From Aedes albopictus (taxonomy: Eukaryota > Arthropoda > Insecta > Diptera > Culicidae): 64,000 bases of DNA. Position 1 is the stretch's first letter. Each line of letters begins with the position of its first letter. Shown in pieces: positions 11,191 to 22,472 of this stretch. The stretch is taken from contig NC_085136.1 of assembly GCF_035046485.1 (NCBI RefSeq), positions 157,902,754 through 157,966,753 of the forward strand, written 5' to 3'. The notes beneath the pieces are model-generated. The model did not search any database. It saw only the letters and a program-made list of their open reading frames with translations, and was not told the origin of the DNA. Made by a program: the position numbers and the translations under genes.

Positions 11191-11568
11191 CCTGAGAGAG
11201 AGGAGACAGCTTACTGACAGCCACGATGTTTACATGTCTTCTTCTTACTTCTTTTTTCAACTTTGTGCGCCGCACAATGGTTTGAAAACATATAATTGGT
11301 CAAAAATGATTTGCATATTGAGTTTGTTGCCACAGAGCATGGAAAATAAATAGATTCGTTGCGCTGGTCGAAGAAAACTGATCATTAATATTATATCTTT
11401 TTCAATCACAAAAAACGGAGCGGAATATTAATAAGATATTTTGTAGATTTGGCCACTCCACACCATCAATGTGCGATTTTCAGCTCGGTTTGCGGTGACA
11501 GTTTGTGACAGGTTTTCCTTGACATTAAGTAGCACGCAATCGAAGCCAGCTGTCTCCTCTCTCTCAGG
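11191..11568. mobile_element. TIR element with perfect 21-bp ends
   Basis: The ends CCTGAGAGAGAGGAGAC and its exact complement (21 matching bases in all) bound 378 bp, with AATGTA on both sides (11185-11190, 11569-11574). It inserted two bases beyond the duplication of the neighbouring palindromic element and so postdates or neighbours that event. No transposase. Confidence 0.8.
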
Positions 11569-11886
11569 AATGTATACAGGTTGAGGATCAAAGGCAGATT
11601 CTTCAACTTCAGCATAATAAACGAGAACAGCCCACACTCCGGAAACACTGATGATGACAATGATGCATTTTACGCGCAGCTCGTACGCGAGTACGACCGC
11701 TACCCAAATCCAGATCATCATAGGATCTATACGCTCAGGTGGGCCGGGGGGAGGAATTTAGACCGACGATTGGAAAGTTCAGCGCCAACCAGCAGACGAA
11801 CGAAAACGGCCTACGACTCATTGAATTTGCCGCCTCCATGACCATACGCAGAACTTTTTTTCCAACACAGCCTCCCTTATCGTTAC

Positions 11887-12169
11887 TCGGAGTTTTCGGC
11901 TATTCAGTCTTATGATTTCAAACGGTAGTTTGTTAACTGCCCGACGTTTTGGCTGTTCTTGGCAGCCTTCTTCTAGGGGAAATAAGATCTATCGTTTACG
12001 TTTGTGAACATATAAACGTAAACGATAGATCTAATTTCCCCTAGAAGAAGGCTGCCAAGAACAGCCGAAACGTCGGGCAGTTAACAAACTACCGTTTGAA
12101 ATCATAAGACTGAATAGCCGAAAACTCCGAGTAACAGAATCTACCAGTCGAAAACCACTGTGAAACCTT
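11887..12169. mobile_element. Penelope-like inverted terminal repeat with ribozyme-like cores
   Basis: Two inverted arms (about 11887-11990 and 12020-12130) are followed by a 39-bp tail. CCTTATCGTTAC flanks it at 11875-11886 and 12170-12181, a long duplication more like reverse-transcribed insertion than a cut-and-paste element. Each arm contains AGAAGGCTGCCAAGAACAGC followed by CGAAACGTCGG (one arm has CAAAACGTCGG). That resembles the stem II, GAAA and GUC parts of hammerhead motifs known from Penelope-like elements. The CUGANGA box is altered to CTAGAAGA. Confidence 0.6.
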
Positions 12170-12367
12170 CCTTATCGTTACATCTGGATATAACCAAAGC
12201 AGACGAAATCGCAAATGGACCACGTTCTGTTTGACAGACGGCACTTCTCCAATATTATCGATACTATCGACGTCAGGACCTATCGTAGCGTCACCATCGA
12301 TTCCGACTACTACCTTGTGAAGGCCAAACTACGCCCAAAACTTTCCTTCATCAACCATGTACCAGCG

Positions 12368-12705
12368 GTACGGTATTGCGCGCAAACCCCAAAATTTTAT
12401 TCCCACCTTTGGGTTTCCGCGCCGAAGACCCAGCGCCAGATTCGGCGACAAAGAAAACTGACAGCAGTCGCCGGGCAGTTGGCAATCCTGATATTTGACG
12501 GCGGTCGCCCGTTAGTTATGGGAGTGGATTGTTGTCACGCAAATAGAGCTTTTCGCTGAAAATGCATGTGTATTGAGGTCTTGTTGACAGATTTTCTGCT
12601 GTGTTAGTGTGAAATTCAGTGATTTCCTGTATCGCGTAAGCCTTCGCTGGAAGGAAATGTCATGTTGCTCAGCGAAGCAAGGAAATTTTTCAGTGAAAAA
12701 AGCAA
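12368..12705. mobile_element. Unclassified insertion with 8-bp duplication
   Basis: TACCAGCG at 12360-12367 and 12706-12713 bounds 338 bp that are absent from the other RTE copies. No inverted ends are clear. The open frame of 114 codons that runs into it joins RTE sequence to insertion sequence and is not a gene. Confidence 0.55.
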
Positions 12706-12766
12706 TACCAGCGACCGCCACGGTACAACCTAGAGTGACTAAAACAACTGAATGTCGCTTCAGCAT

Positions 12767-13158
12767 CAGTGTTGGTAAACTCACACTCAAAGCTGGCTCA
12801 TGAACCACTCCTACGTGAGCAAACTCGCACGCGATTCTGAATCATTTTCTCACGCGCGAGATGTTCATGCAAAATTTCGCGCTCATGAGTCAAGCGCCGA
12901 AATCTCGTTCGCTTGTAAAACGAATCCAAATCAATTTGAATGGCATTAAATGTTATTGTACGCAAGATTTGGTCTTATTCTATCATACAATCCTAAAAAC
13001 TTCGTTGTAAATAATAAGAACACATTAAAATAAAGCAATGAGTAAAATTACGAGTCAACTCATGCATGAGTTTTTCGGCGGTGAGTTTGGCGAGTCAAGA
13101 ATCGCGCGTGAATCAACTCAACCATGAGATTAGAGAATTTGAGTTTTTACCAACACTG
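12767..13158. mobile_element. hAT-type mini-element, 8-bp duplication TTCAGCAT
   Basis: The ends CAGTGTTGGTAAACTCA and TTTTTACCAACACTG and the perfect 8-bp duplication (12759-12766, 13159-13166) are diagnostic of hAT insertion. The 392-bp body is non-coding and has several subterminal copies of CTCAT/ATGAG and GCGCGA words, as is common for transposase binding in this superfamily. Confidence 0.9.
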
Positions 13159-13341
13159 TTCAGCATACGCACATAATCTCGAGGTCACGTTGCCAGACGA
13201 GGGTGTGTTCGATGAGGTCCCTCTAGAGAACTGCTGGATTACAGCAAAAGCAGACATCAACGACACAGCCGAGCGCACTATCGGGTATGTGGAACGGAAT
13301 CGACGAAACGAATGCTTCGACAAAGAGTGCAGAACGGTTTT

Positions 13342-13548
13342 TTTTAAGACACAGACACGTTTAATGCTTCCAGTGAGCTATTTGCTCTTTGAAGGAAGCA
13401 CGACACTAGACAACGGACTAGCATGCAACGCCCAGTGGCACAGCCGAAAACTTTTCCTGACAGCTGCGGCGGGAATCGAACCCGCGCTCCTTAGCACGAT
13501 GCGACTAAAGGCTTGGTGACTTTAGCCGCACGACCACGAACCCACAAA
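13342..13548 (-). mobile_element. tRNA-derived SINE (same family as 10.1 kb)
   Basis: Read on the minus strand it has a GTGGTCGTGCGGCTAAAGTC A-box region, the B box GGTTCGATTCC, and the same TGTGCCACTGGGCGTTGC body as at 10.1 kb. It ends at TGTCTTAAAAAAA. It sits in the RTE linker and coincides with a deletion of linker sequence. Confidence 0.75.
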
Positions 13549-13837
13549 GCATTACAAACAGAAGCGGAAGCTGGAAGAAGCGAAGAGCGAAGAAATGGAA
13601 CTGCTGTCCCGTTTTCAAGAAACACGGAGGCTCTACTAAATAGATGCTCGATCATCTTCCGTAGTCCGTCACCTAAACCGAATGAGTTCGTAGGAAGTTA
13701 TCAAGCCGGCTTCATTGACGGCCCGTCAACAACGGACCAGATCTTCACCTTACGGCAAATCCTCCAGAAAGGCCGTGAATATCTGGTCCCAAAGCATCAC
13801 CTGTTCATCGATTTCAAAGCGGCATACGACTGTATCT

Positions 13838-13999
13838 CAGCGACTGTAGGGACTGAGTCCGAATCAGCTCTGGCCGGTTCCGTTCGCGCCTTTTCGTCCC
13901 CATCTGTCAATCGTCACACACTAACTCCCGTTCACCCGAGTTGATACACTATAGATAGAAAATAAACTATAAAAGAGTATAGAGAACCCTACAACGATA
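13838..13999. mobile_element. 162-bp insertion, 6-bp duplication GTATCT
   Basis: GTATCT at 13832-13837 and 14000-14005 bounds sequence missing from the other RTE copies. Within it TGTAGGGAC and ACCCTACA form short inverted ends 149 bp apart, so a small solo LTR is an alternative. Non-coding. Confidence 0.5.
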
Positions 14000-14539
14000 G
14001 TATCTACCGCACATAGCTATGGGAAATCTTAGAAGAAAACGGCTTTCCTGGGAACCTGACTAACGATCAAAGAAACGATGGACGGTGTGCAAAATTGCGT
14101 AAGAGTTTCGGGTTAACTATCCATTTCATTCGAATCTCACCGGGGTCTGCGACAAGCTGACGGGCTTCATGCTTATACTCTTCAACATTGCCGATGCGAC
14201 GAGTCTAGAGGTGTGCGCCGATTTAAAATCGATCGGCGGCGGCGTTTTGCAATTTTTTGGCCGGCGGCGGCGGCGTGATCGGCGTGACGCCGAATGCATT
14301 TTCGGCGGCGGCGGCGGCGGCGTGAAACGGCGTGGCCATAATTTTTATTTTATTTTTTTGCTAATTCCGTTAATCAATATCAGTGTTTTATTTTTTAGTA
14401 ACTCATCATGTTGAAGATTCAATAACATGTTTATAGTTACGGTTTTGTTATATTTTTTTTATTCTCACATGTTTTTTTTTTTTTAATTTATTGAAATAAT
14501 TATTATGGTGAATCATCTATCAGCTGCGCAAAAATTAAT

Positions 14540-16350
14540 CCAGAATGGCCTCGTAAAGGAATTCCCGGAAGAAATTCTAAAGGAATTCCCGGTGGAACTT
14601 CTAGAGGATTTTCCGAATAAACTATTAAAAGAATTCTCGGAGGACTTCGTACAGGCATTCCCGTAGGTACACCTAGAGGAATTCCCGGATGAACCTTCTG
14701 AATGAATTTCCAAAAACATCTTAATAAGGAACGTTTAGAGAAACTCCTGGAAGAATTTCGGAAACAAATCTTAGAAGAACTCTTAGAGAAATTGCCGGAG
14801 GAACTCTCAGTGGAATTCACGGAAGAACTCCTAGAGGAATTTGCTGAGGAATTCTTAGAGGAATTACCGTAGGAAATCATAGAGGAATTTTCGGAGGAAA
14901 CTCTGGTCAATTTTTTGTGCAACTCTCAGAAATACTTTTAGAGCAACTAATAAATAAATTGCCGGAACAGCTTTCTGAGGAATTTTCGGAGGTACTCCTA
15001 GAGAAATTACCGAAGTAATTCGGACAGGAATTCAAGGAAGAACTCGTAGAGAACTACCAGAGGTATTCCTAGATGAGTTCCCGGACGAACTCTTAAAAGA
15101 ATTTCCGGAAGAATTTCTTGAGGAATTTCCAAAGAAATACGTAAAGAAATTCCCTGAGGAACTCGTAGAGGAGGTCGTAGAGGAACTCGAAGAGGAGTTC
15201 CCGGTGGTACTCCTAAAAACTCCCGGATGAACTCTCACATAAATTCCTGAGAGAAATTGCAGAGAAATTCTCGATAGAACTCCTAGAAGAATTCCCAAGA
15301 AATTCATGAAGAAATTTCCGGAAGAACTCGTAGAGGAATACGTGGAAGGACTCATAAAGGGATTCCCGGAAGAACTTCTAGAGAAATTCCCCGAGATACT
15401 TTTAGAGAAATTGCTGGGAGAACTCCTAGAGGAGCGTTTGGGGAAACTACTGGATGTATTCCCGGAAGATATCATGAAGGAACTCCTAAGAGGAATTCCC
15501 GGAGGAATTCATAAAGGAATTACTGAAGGAACTTTACAGGAATTTCCGGAAGAACTTCTAGAGGAACTTCCGGGAAACTCCGGCATACCCAGTGCAACTT
15601 CTAGATAAAACTTATAGAGCAACTCGTAGTGAATTTGCCTTTGGAACTTCTTCGCGGTGAAACTCGTAAACGTGTTCCCGAAGATGTTGGAATTCCCAGA
15701 TGTACTCCCAGATGAATTCCCGGAAGAACTTCTAGAGTCAGTCACGGTGAAACTCTTAGTGTAACTCCCGAAAAAAAAATCGGTAAGGAATCCCCGAAGG
15801 AACTCGTTGAAGAATTTCCGGAGGAATTCATTGAGGAAATCCTAGAGGAATTCCCACAGGAACTTCTAGAGCATTCCAGAGAAGTCTCTGGAAGAATTTC
15901 AGGAAGAAATCGTAAAGAAACTTCTGGAAGAATTCCAGGAGGAACTGCTACAAAAATTGCCGGAAGAACTCCCAGAAGAATTCCCGGTAGAACTTCTAGA
16001 AGAATTACCGGAATGAACTTCTGGTATTTCCTGTGCAATTTCTATGAACTCTTAAAGAAATTTACGTAGAAATTCATAAAGGAATTCCCAGGAAGAACTT
16101 CTAGAGGAATTGCCGGAGGATCTCCTAAAAGAATACACGGAGTAACTTTTAGAGGAATTTCTAGAGAAAGTACTATTAAAAGTCTCTCTTAGTTAAACTT
16201 CTGTAGCAATGCCCGGAGAAACTCCTAGAGGATGTCTCGGAGGAAACTCTCGGAATTCCAGAAGAACCTTCTAGAGCTCCCAGAGGAACTCTTAGCGAAA
16301 TTCTTGGGGAAATTGCTGGAAGAATCCTCAACAGGGTTACTAGAGAAATT
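14540..16350. repeat. Degenerate minisatellite, 12/24-bp period
   Basis: About 1.8 kb of diverged units of the type GAATTCCCGGAAGAACTCC followed by TAGAG, period 12 with a 24-bp higher order. Because the period is divisible by three, stop-free frames run on both strands and translate to low-complexity Glu/Leu/Phe or Ser/Asn/Arg peptides. I treat these as artefacts. The same repeat class fills the element at 51.5-58.0 kb. Confidence 0.85.
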
Positions 16351-16615
16351 TCATCTCTTCTGTAGATGAACACGACAAAAACATGTTTTTTTAGAATCAC
16401 TAGCATTTTCTTCGATCTTCGGAATCCGTACATTCTTTCAACAGCCATCAGTTATCTTCAGGAACCCCGGTATATATAATTTAAAACAAATGTCGGTGTA
16501 ACTGAGCGTAATTTGATCTATTTTTCGCGTTCCAAATTTTCAGAACTGTTATAAATTTGGACCATAAAAATGGACCACCGCTGAAAACGACCTTACAAAT
16601 GCTATGTATGCAGAT

Positions 16616-19128
16616 CAGGCATTGGACTTGTGAGCGAGCTCAACGAGCATGAGCCTAACATGATCGCAGTGTCTCGGTTATGTGAGCGAACTCAACTCAA
16701 CTCGCTTATAGCCAGCGATCACGAATCGCTCGATGGTTCGCCTCTGGAATAAACCAGTGAGCTGGAGTTTGCTTGACAACGCCTTTCTGCTTGTACCACT
16801 CGAAAATCATAGCAAACCAAAACTATGTTCATGCACCGAAACAGTCACTTCTGTCATAACCGGCATGTGTAACTGTAAGAGTTGAGACTGACGCTTACAA
16901 ACTGCTCAAAATGCCCAGCGTCTGAACGGAAGAACCGCAACTCCAGGATACCTACTAGCTCAGCAGCATGAGACCGTTGACATAGTCACAGTGCCCGTAT
17001 GCTACTGGGGGTAATTCGGAAAGGCTACGCGGAACTACGGATGCAAAAACTGTGTTTTTATTGGTGGATTGTCCTTATTCTTATTGGTCCTCAATCTTCA
17101 AAATTTCCTTTGCATTGCATTGCAATGATCTGAAAAACAAGGAGCAGGAGAATGCACTCTCCTTATTTTTCAAATCAGCATTGCCATGATTTGTGCCTAT
17201 CATTTCCAGAAAATACTGCATCATTGATGCAAATCAATTACAGCTCTTTACACTGGCTGAGTGCGCTACAAGAGCTTGCATGCATACATGGTAGGCCTAG
17301 CAACCAATTCGCCCCTTGTTGTTAGCGACTGAAAATTTTCATTATTACCGAATGTGTGCCAGTTGCGGTACGTTGTGATTAGCTGTAAGGTTTGAGGAAA
17401 TTTATTCAATAAATTTTATAAAGAGGAAGATGTTTCAAAATTTATTTTATTTTCAGTTCTGCCACTATCCAGCTGTTAGAGAAGAGCGGCATTATGAACA
17501 ATATTGTGTTGAAGATATAGAGTCCACAAATCACTTCGGCCAGCTGTATGCCCTTTTTGGCTGATCTTCTCTGCTTGAATTTCACTTGAATTTCCCACCA
17601 AACGTTACAACCCATGTCATTGTTTTATTATCAACCAGAATAAAAATTCATTTTTAATCGTATACCTAATGTTTTTTTTTTGTATTGACACCGTATATGA
17701 TCAAAAAAACTTATTACTGATTCTGAAAGACATGCACAGAAAAATTTGCTTAACACTGTCTGAACTCTCAGGGTTCATCGTCGAGAATCATCAATGTATA
17801 ATTTGATGAACACTTTCCTCCAATTAACTCCCAAATTGGTTCCCTCAAATCTCCCTCCAAAAGTAGTTGGAAATGATGAAAGTGCAACATATTTTTTTCT
17901 TCATTCATCACGGTACTGAGAACTCGCATTGTCACATATTTGACGCTTCCTTAGATACGGCCATTATTTCAGAGGTATTCGAAGCCAATTTCGGATGTTC
18001 ACTAGGAGATCCTGGTTATAGAAATGAAGTTTTTCAATCATTTTGTATTTTTTTTTTTGGGCTTGATTAAGTGTGTAAGGTTACAGTTTGTTCACGTTGT
18101 ATTGCTTCCCAGATCCCGCCAGAGATGACTCCGATTCATCTACGGACAGCAGTGGTGTGGACTGAGATGGACAATTGCACATCAAAAACACTTCATTTAA
18201 TAAACCCGCTTCAAAAAGCTCAGTAAAATAGCCCGAACATAAACCCGAATATCAGTACCGTTGGAATGAAATGATTTGAATCAATGATGCACTATTTTCG
18301 ATCGAAGGAGCATAGGAGCAATAAAATGCGAATATTTGAATTGATCGTCTATTTAAGATTTTTTCGAAGCATGCTTTTTTAAAATTCACGTACGCAATGA
18401 TGATCTTTGAAGACTGTAATGGTCCTTATCGGGTAGACCAACGAAATTGATGGGTTGGCCTGGCCGATCGTGCATAGTTGGCGGGAGTATTCTGTGAATC
18501 ATACCTTCCCACCAAAGGTCATTGACCTCATGACTATCAAAATTAATTGCCCTTTGGCCTCACACGATGTGGTCCGCTTCAGGATCATACTTGGCAATTT
18601 GGGCACTGTAGACATTTTAGTCACTTGGTTCCTCATTCGCAACTGCCGTGGACCGTCCATTAATTGCGGAAGGAGAACCTTTATGTGTCATGAAGAATGC
18701 GAAAAAATCCTACGAGGGGGCCAAGGGGTGTTGAAAAATCATCAAAATCGTCATTATCTAATAAATAGACGGCATCTAAAACATCTAAATTAGGTAACCA
18801 TTCTTTTGCATCACGTTGGGAACATCTTGTTGATGCAGTGTAAGGTATGATTCAAAAATGACCTAATGCCAAAGGAGGGTTAAACAGTTGCTTATTTTGT
18901 TAAAAGTTTCGTTCACCAAAATGCGGCCGAAAATATAAAATATTTTCCCAAACAAAATCGAAGCTCAGCTAGTTTTGGTACAGTGAGCTGCGGTGCTCGA
19001 AGCTCACTTCACTGACGAGCGTCCAAGTTCAATGAGCTTGAATGATCATAGGCTATCGTTCTGTTGAGCATCAAGTTAGCATGGAATTGGCTGAGTTTTG
19101 CTCGTGAGCTGAGCTTTTTCAATGCCTG
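16616..19128. mobile_element. Nested hAT-type element, CAGGCATTG ends
   Basis: Inverted ends CAGGCATTG and CAATGCCTG bound 2.5 kb, with ATGCAGAT at 16608-16615 against ATTCAGAT at 19129-19136 (one mismatch). The subterminal regions share repeated GAGCTCA/TGAGCTC and GAGCGA words. It contains a short piece of the CTGTCCATTAATT family near 18650-18770 and a copy of the CCCTCCTTTGGCATTAGG mini-element near 18793-18883. No transposase seen. Confidence 0.65.
18793..18883 (-). mobile_element. piggyBac-like mini-element, degraded copy
   Basis: On the minus strand it starts TTAACCCTCCTTTGGCATT and ends near CATCACG...AAAGAATGGTT, matching the complete 83-bp copy at 26117-26199. The left TTAA is mutated. 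Confidence 0.5.
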
Positions 19129-19808
19129 ATTCAGATGACTCCAATGCTTGAAATATTGTAATGAAATAAATCAATAAACAATATAATTTTTCAATACGTT
19201 TTTGAGATCGGCGTAAAAAATTGGAGTTCGGCGGCGTAAGCGGCGGCGCGCCGAAAAATAATCGGCGGCGGCGGCGTCAACCAAAAATCGGCGGCGGCGT
19301 CGGCGTGGCGCGGCGGCGCACACCTCTAGACGAGTCGCGGTCAGCAGCCGGGATTCGATTTTCACAAAATTCGGTCACTTTGTGTGCTTGCGGATGACAT
19401 GGACATTATCGCCAGAACATTTGGAACGGTGGCAGAATTGTATCATAGATTTAACACTAAGATATTAAGGTCAGGAACAAATTCATTTCGATTTGTGACG
19501 CCATTCGCTCCCCCAGTATTTTCGCCTGCTCAGCATTTCGCTTGAAGCGGCGCGTTAAATTTTCAATTCGCCGCCCTTTTTCACTTTTCTATCAAAGCAA
19601 ACTTATTCCAGAAATATGTATCGTAACCAAGCTAACGAGATTTGCTTGTTTGTTTATCCCAAAGCTAAGAAAAAATAGATGGGAAGCAGCGGGTACTTTT
19701 CTGCCTTCAGGTATGCACTATGCAGCTGGGCGGCTGTCGGGCACTAATAGCCGGAGTGAACCCGCAGCAAATAAAAAGGGATGATCATTGTGCCCACACC
19801 CTTAAATG

Positions 19809-19986
19809 AAACAACACAGCACACGAGTAACTTTCACGCAGCGACCGAAAAGACAAAAGAATTTTCACGCAGATTTGTGTAACACCGGATCAGCACATTT
19901 TTTGTGTTGATCCAGTGTTACACAAATCTGCGTGAAAATTCTTTTGTCTTTTCGGTCGCTGCGTGAAAGTTACTCGTTGCGCTGTG
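19809..19986. mobile_element. Palindromic element, ACACAGC ends, 3-bp duplication
   Basis: Arms of about 80 bp pair almost perfectly (for example GAGTAACTTTCACGCAGCGA with TCGCTGCGTGAAAGTTACTC). ACA lies on both sides. CAC-type termini and a 3-bp duplication match the inner foldback at 1744-2406, so the two may share a transposase source. Confidence 0.65.
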
Positions 19987-20307
19987 TACATCGAGTTCTG
20001 CGTGCAGATCTTGGCTGGTGTTGAGAGAGATGTGATAGGAACGACTCTCGAGATTCATATGGCAGAAGAGCGGGCTGGTTACGTGGCAAACTCCCAGCGG
20101 TTTAGCTCGAAGTCATAAACTGTTCTCGTATAACTGCCAAGCTTTGCCACTTAGAGCAATTCTTGAAATAAAAAATAAACAAAAAAGCCGACAAAACCTT
20201 CAAGGAAGTCTTCGATCCTATGAAGGATTTTCATATATATATTTGCAATATTTCTTCCGATGTTTGTTCATTACTTTATTCAGTAAATCTAAAAAATTAA
20301 TTTAAAA

Positions 20308-20500
20308 GACACAGACATCGTCTTCAGCCGGCGGCGGAACAGACAGAACGAAACTTTACGAACGATCACACGAACATGGAATACGAAAAAAAAAATATTC
20401 TCGCGAAAAGTTTCATCGCCCGAAGCGGGAATCGAACCCTCGCCCAAGGTGTGGTTTGAAGCTTGGTGACCGTAACCACACGGCTACGAGGCTCCACACT
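20308..20500 (-). mobile_element. tRNA-derived SINE
   Basis: Minus-strand head GTAGCCGTGTGGTTACGGTC with B box GGTTCGATTCC, then a body running to a TGTCTTTTAAATTAA tail. The head is distinct from the two SINEs at 10.1 and 13.4 kb, but the TGTCTTTTAA tail is shared. Confidence 0.65.
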
Positions 20501-20970
20501 TGGTGTATGACATTTTGTATAAACAAAGGAACACATGATGAACAGTTGAAAGCGTCAAAAGCGCCGCCTCCTAAGGTGCATTCGTGAATTACATACTGGG
20601 GGATTGGGGTCGCTGAAATATCACGAAACTGGAACCACGGGCGAATTGTGAGTTGCATATTGATTGTTGATTGTATACTCGCTTGAAACGCAAAGCAACA
20701 AAGGTCGGACTGTTGGTGAATGCGTCCAAAATAAAGTACATGCTGGCAGGAGGAACTGAACACGACCGGATCCGTCTAGGTACCTATTAATGTGACGATA
20801 GACGGGGATACCTTCGAGGTGGTGGAAGAATTCGTCTACCACGGAGCCTTACTGATGGCTGACAACAATTCTAGCCGTGAAATACGTAGACGCATCATCA
20901 GTGAAGGTCGTGCCTACTATAGGCTTCAGAAGAAGCTGCGGTTCAAAAAGATTCACCCACGCACCATGTA

Positions 20971-21651
20971 CACGCAGAAAAATGGCGCTTGTTTAAAACA
21001 ATAAAACGCATGGTTGATTTTCAAACTGAGAATTTACTTATTCCAAAGTTATATTTAATTGTTTTCATTTAGAGTTTATCGATAAAAACAACCGATTACC
21101 ATCATTTCATATAATGTCAAAAATTTCATTTGTTCCAACAAAATAAATATCATAAACATGGTCCGAAAGCACTCACACATCTATAAAATGCTTACCCAAA
21201 CATCGCCACAACGAAGAAGGTGCAGCATATCCATCACGCCAACTTCCAAGTGCAGCTTTGGCCGTGATGGATAACACGCAGGTACTCACGTTGATCGGTT
21301 TCGCCTTTTTTGTCTTTTTTTAGTAGTTCTCCTCCCCATCCGCTTACCGACGGACTAAAAATAGATTTCCGAGCTGCCGCAGTTGCTGCCGTCACCAACA
21401 CAATCACATTCCGGGTTTGTTAGTGGCAAATGTGCATTCGTTTGAATCAATCCATTATTTTATGTTGAAAATACCATATCTCTGTTTGTTTTAACAAACT
21501 GTCAAAAATTTCGACAAATGAAAATATTGGTCATATTAAACAATAGAACAGTTCAGTTTAAACTAGAATTCAGTTTGTCGCTATAGTAAACTGAAAAATC
21601 GGTTAATTTGAACTAGAACTTAATTGTGTTTACAATTTATTTTTCTGCGTG
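20971..21651. mobile_element. TA-element, CACGCAGAAAAAT ends
   Basis: 13-bp inverted ends CACGCAGAAAAAT and ATTTTTCTGCGTG bound 681 bp, with TA on both sides (20969-20970, 21652-21653). Subterminal inverted similarity (AAACTGA, AACCGAT) extends inward. No transposase; probably mobilised in trans by a Tc1/mariner-type enzyme. Confidence 0.75.
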
Positions 21652-21753
21652 TACAAGATGCTGATAAGACCGGTAGTCCTCTACGGACACGAGACATAGA
21701 CCATGCTCGAGAAGGACCTGCACGCACTCGGAATTTTCGAGCGACACGTGCTA

Positions 21754-22472
21754 CACTGAGAGATCAAAGTACTCTTTAAAGAGTAAAAAAGTACCCTTTT
21801 CGAGAGTAACTAGGTGAACTCATAAAAAGAGTAAACGGCCTTTACTCTCAAAAGGGTAAACCGCTTGTACGTCAAATCAACGAGTGATTTTTACCCTTTT
21901 TCTGGAATGATTTGAAATTATGAAAAGAGTAAAATTTACCCTATTTATTATTTTATGGGGACTTAGTGATTATTAATACAATAAATTAATAATAAATAAG
22001 CAACACAAGATTGTTCATGCGAAATATTTATTAATTATAATACTAACATTATTCCTATGGGTTTTGCAAGTCGGAACACGGACCTTTATACCGCAACTGG
22101 TTGGAGGAAGCCTGCAGATCCAACTTTGATCCAGGTGGAGGGCAGAACCGAGCAGAACCATGCTCGCGGCCTCTGACATTCTAATGAAATAAATAATTCA
22201 CTAATCAGTTTCTTACTTATTGAATATTAGTTAAATATTTAGTTTTACTTACCCGCAAAAATCAGCAAAATGAAAAACATCACTCTTGGATGCACCTCGA
22301 AAAACTTCAACAACATTTTCACTCTTTGAAGAGTACTCGGTAGGAATTCTAAGAAGGGCAAAAATTACCCATTTTAAAAATTTGACAAGTACCCTTTATC
22401 TTGACAGTTTCATATACCAGCAAAAAAAAGGGTACTTTTTACTCCTTAAAGCGTAATGCCGGATTCGCAGTG
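21754..22472. mobile_element. TA-element, CACTGAGAGATC ends
   Basis: Inverted ends CACTG...CAGTG with subterminal AAAGAGTAAAAAAGTACCC against GGGTACTTTTTACTC; TA at 21752-21753 and 22473-22474. 719 bp, non-coding. Multiple AAAGGGTA/TACCCTTT words recur across the body. Confidence 0.75.

Larger units (their letters stand above)
9955..12766 (+). pseudogene. RTE endonuclease pieces of the expanded copy
   Basis: The pieces encode the start of the domain around the ALQEVCWTES-like block (9955-10096), the block before the SIINENSPHSG segment (10692-10790, 11569-11700), and the later DHVLFDRRHFSN and TIDSDYYLV blocks (12180-12330). In the last block the catalytic His is Tyr. Six separate insertions interrupt the coding sequence, and stops and frameshifts are frequent. 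Non-functional. Confidence 0.8.
14206..19328. mobile_element. 5.1-kb non-autonomous hAT-type element carrying a minisatellite
   Basis: The termini TAGAGGTGTGCGCCG and CGGCGCACACCTCTA are exact inverted repeats. GACGAGTC is duplicated on both sides (14198-14205, 19329-19336), an 8-bp hAT signature. Both subterminal regions are GGC/GCC-rich (about 14215-14335 and 19220-19320). The interior holds a minisatellite (14540-16350), a second hAT-type element (16616-19128) and no transposase. All longer open frames inside come from the in-frame minisatellite. Confidence 0.85.
19444..20669. mobile_element. 1.2-kb composite insertion, 7-bp duplication ATTGTAT
   Basis: ATTGTAT at 19437-19443 and 20670-20676 flanks sequence that interrupts the RTE reverse transcriptase just after its catalytic motif. 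It includes a palindromic element (19809-19986) and a tRNA-derived SINE (about 20308-20500). The rest is anonymous. Confidence 0.6.
13159..21753 (+). pseudogene. RTE linker and reverse transcriptase pieces of the expanded copy
   Basis: 13159-13341 is the linker start (PLENCWITAKADINDTAERT block). 13549-13837 jumps to RT blocks with NEFVGSYQAGFIDGPSTTDQ and FIDFKAAYD, so part of the linker is deleted around the SINE at 13.4 kb. 14000-14205 continues to the GDGLS region, 19329-19443 carries the CADDMDIIARTFGTV motif, and 20670-20970 the KTK/TIDGDTFEVVEEFVY blocks. 21652-21753 begins the C-terminal region. The pieces are in the correct order on both sides of a 5.1-kb element. Confidence 0.8.

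Noticed and set aside
14503..16448. Several long open frames (up to 147 codons) on both strands
   Set aside because: They fall entirely in a minisatellite whose 12/24-bp period is divisible by three, so stop-free low-complexity frames are expected on both strands.
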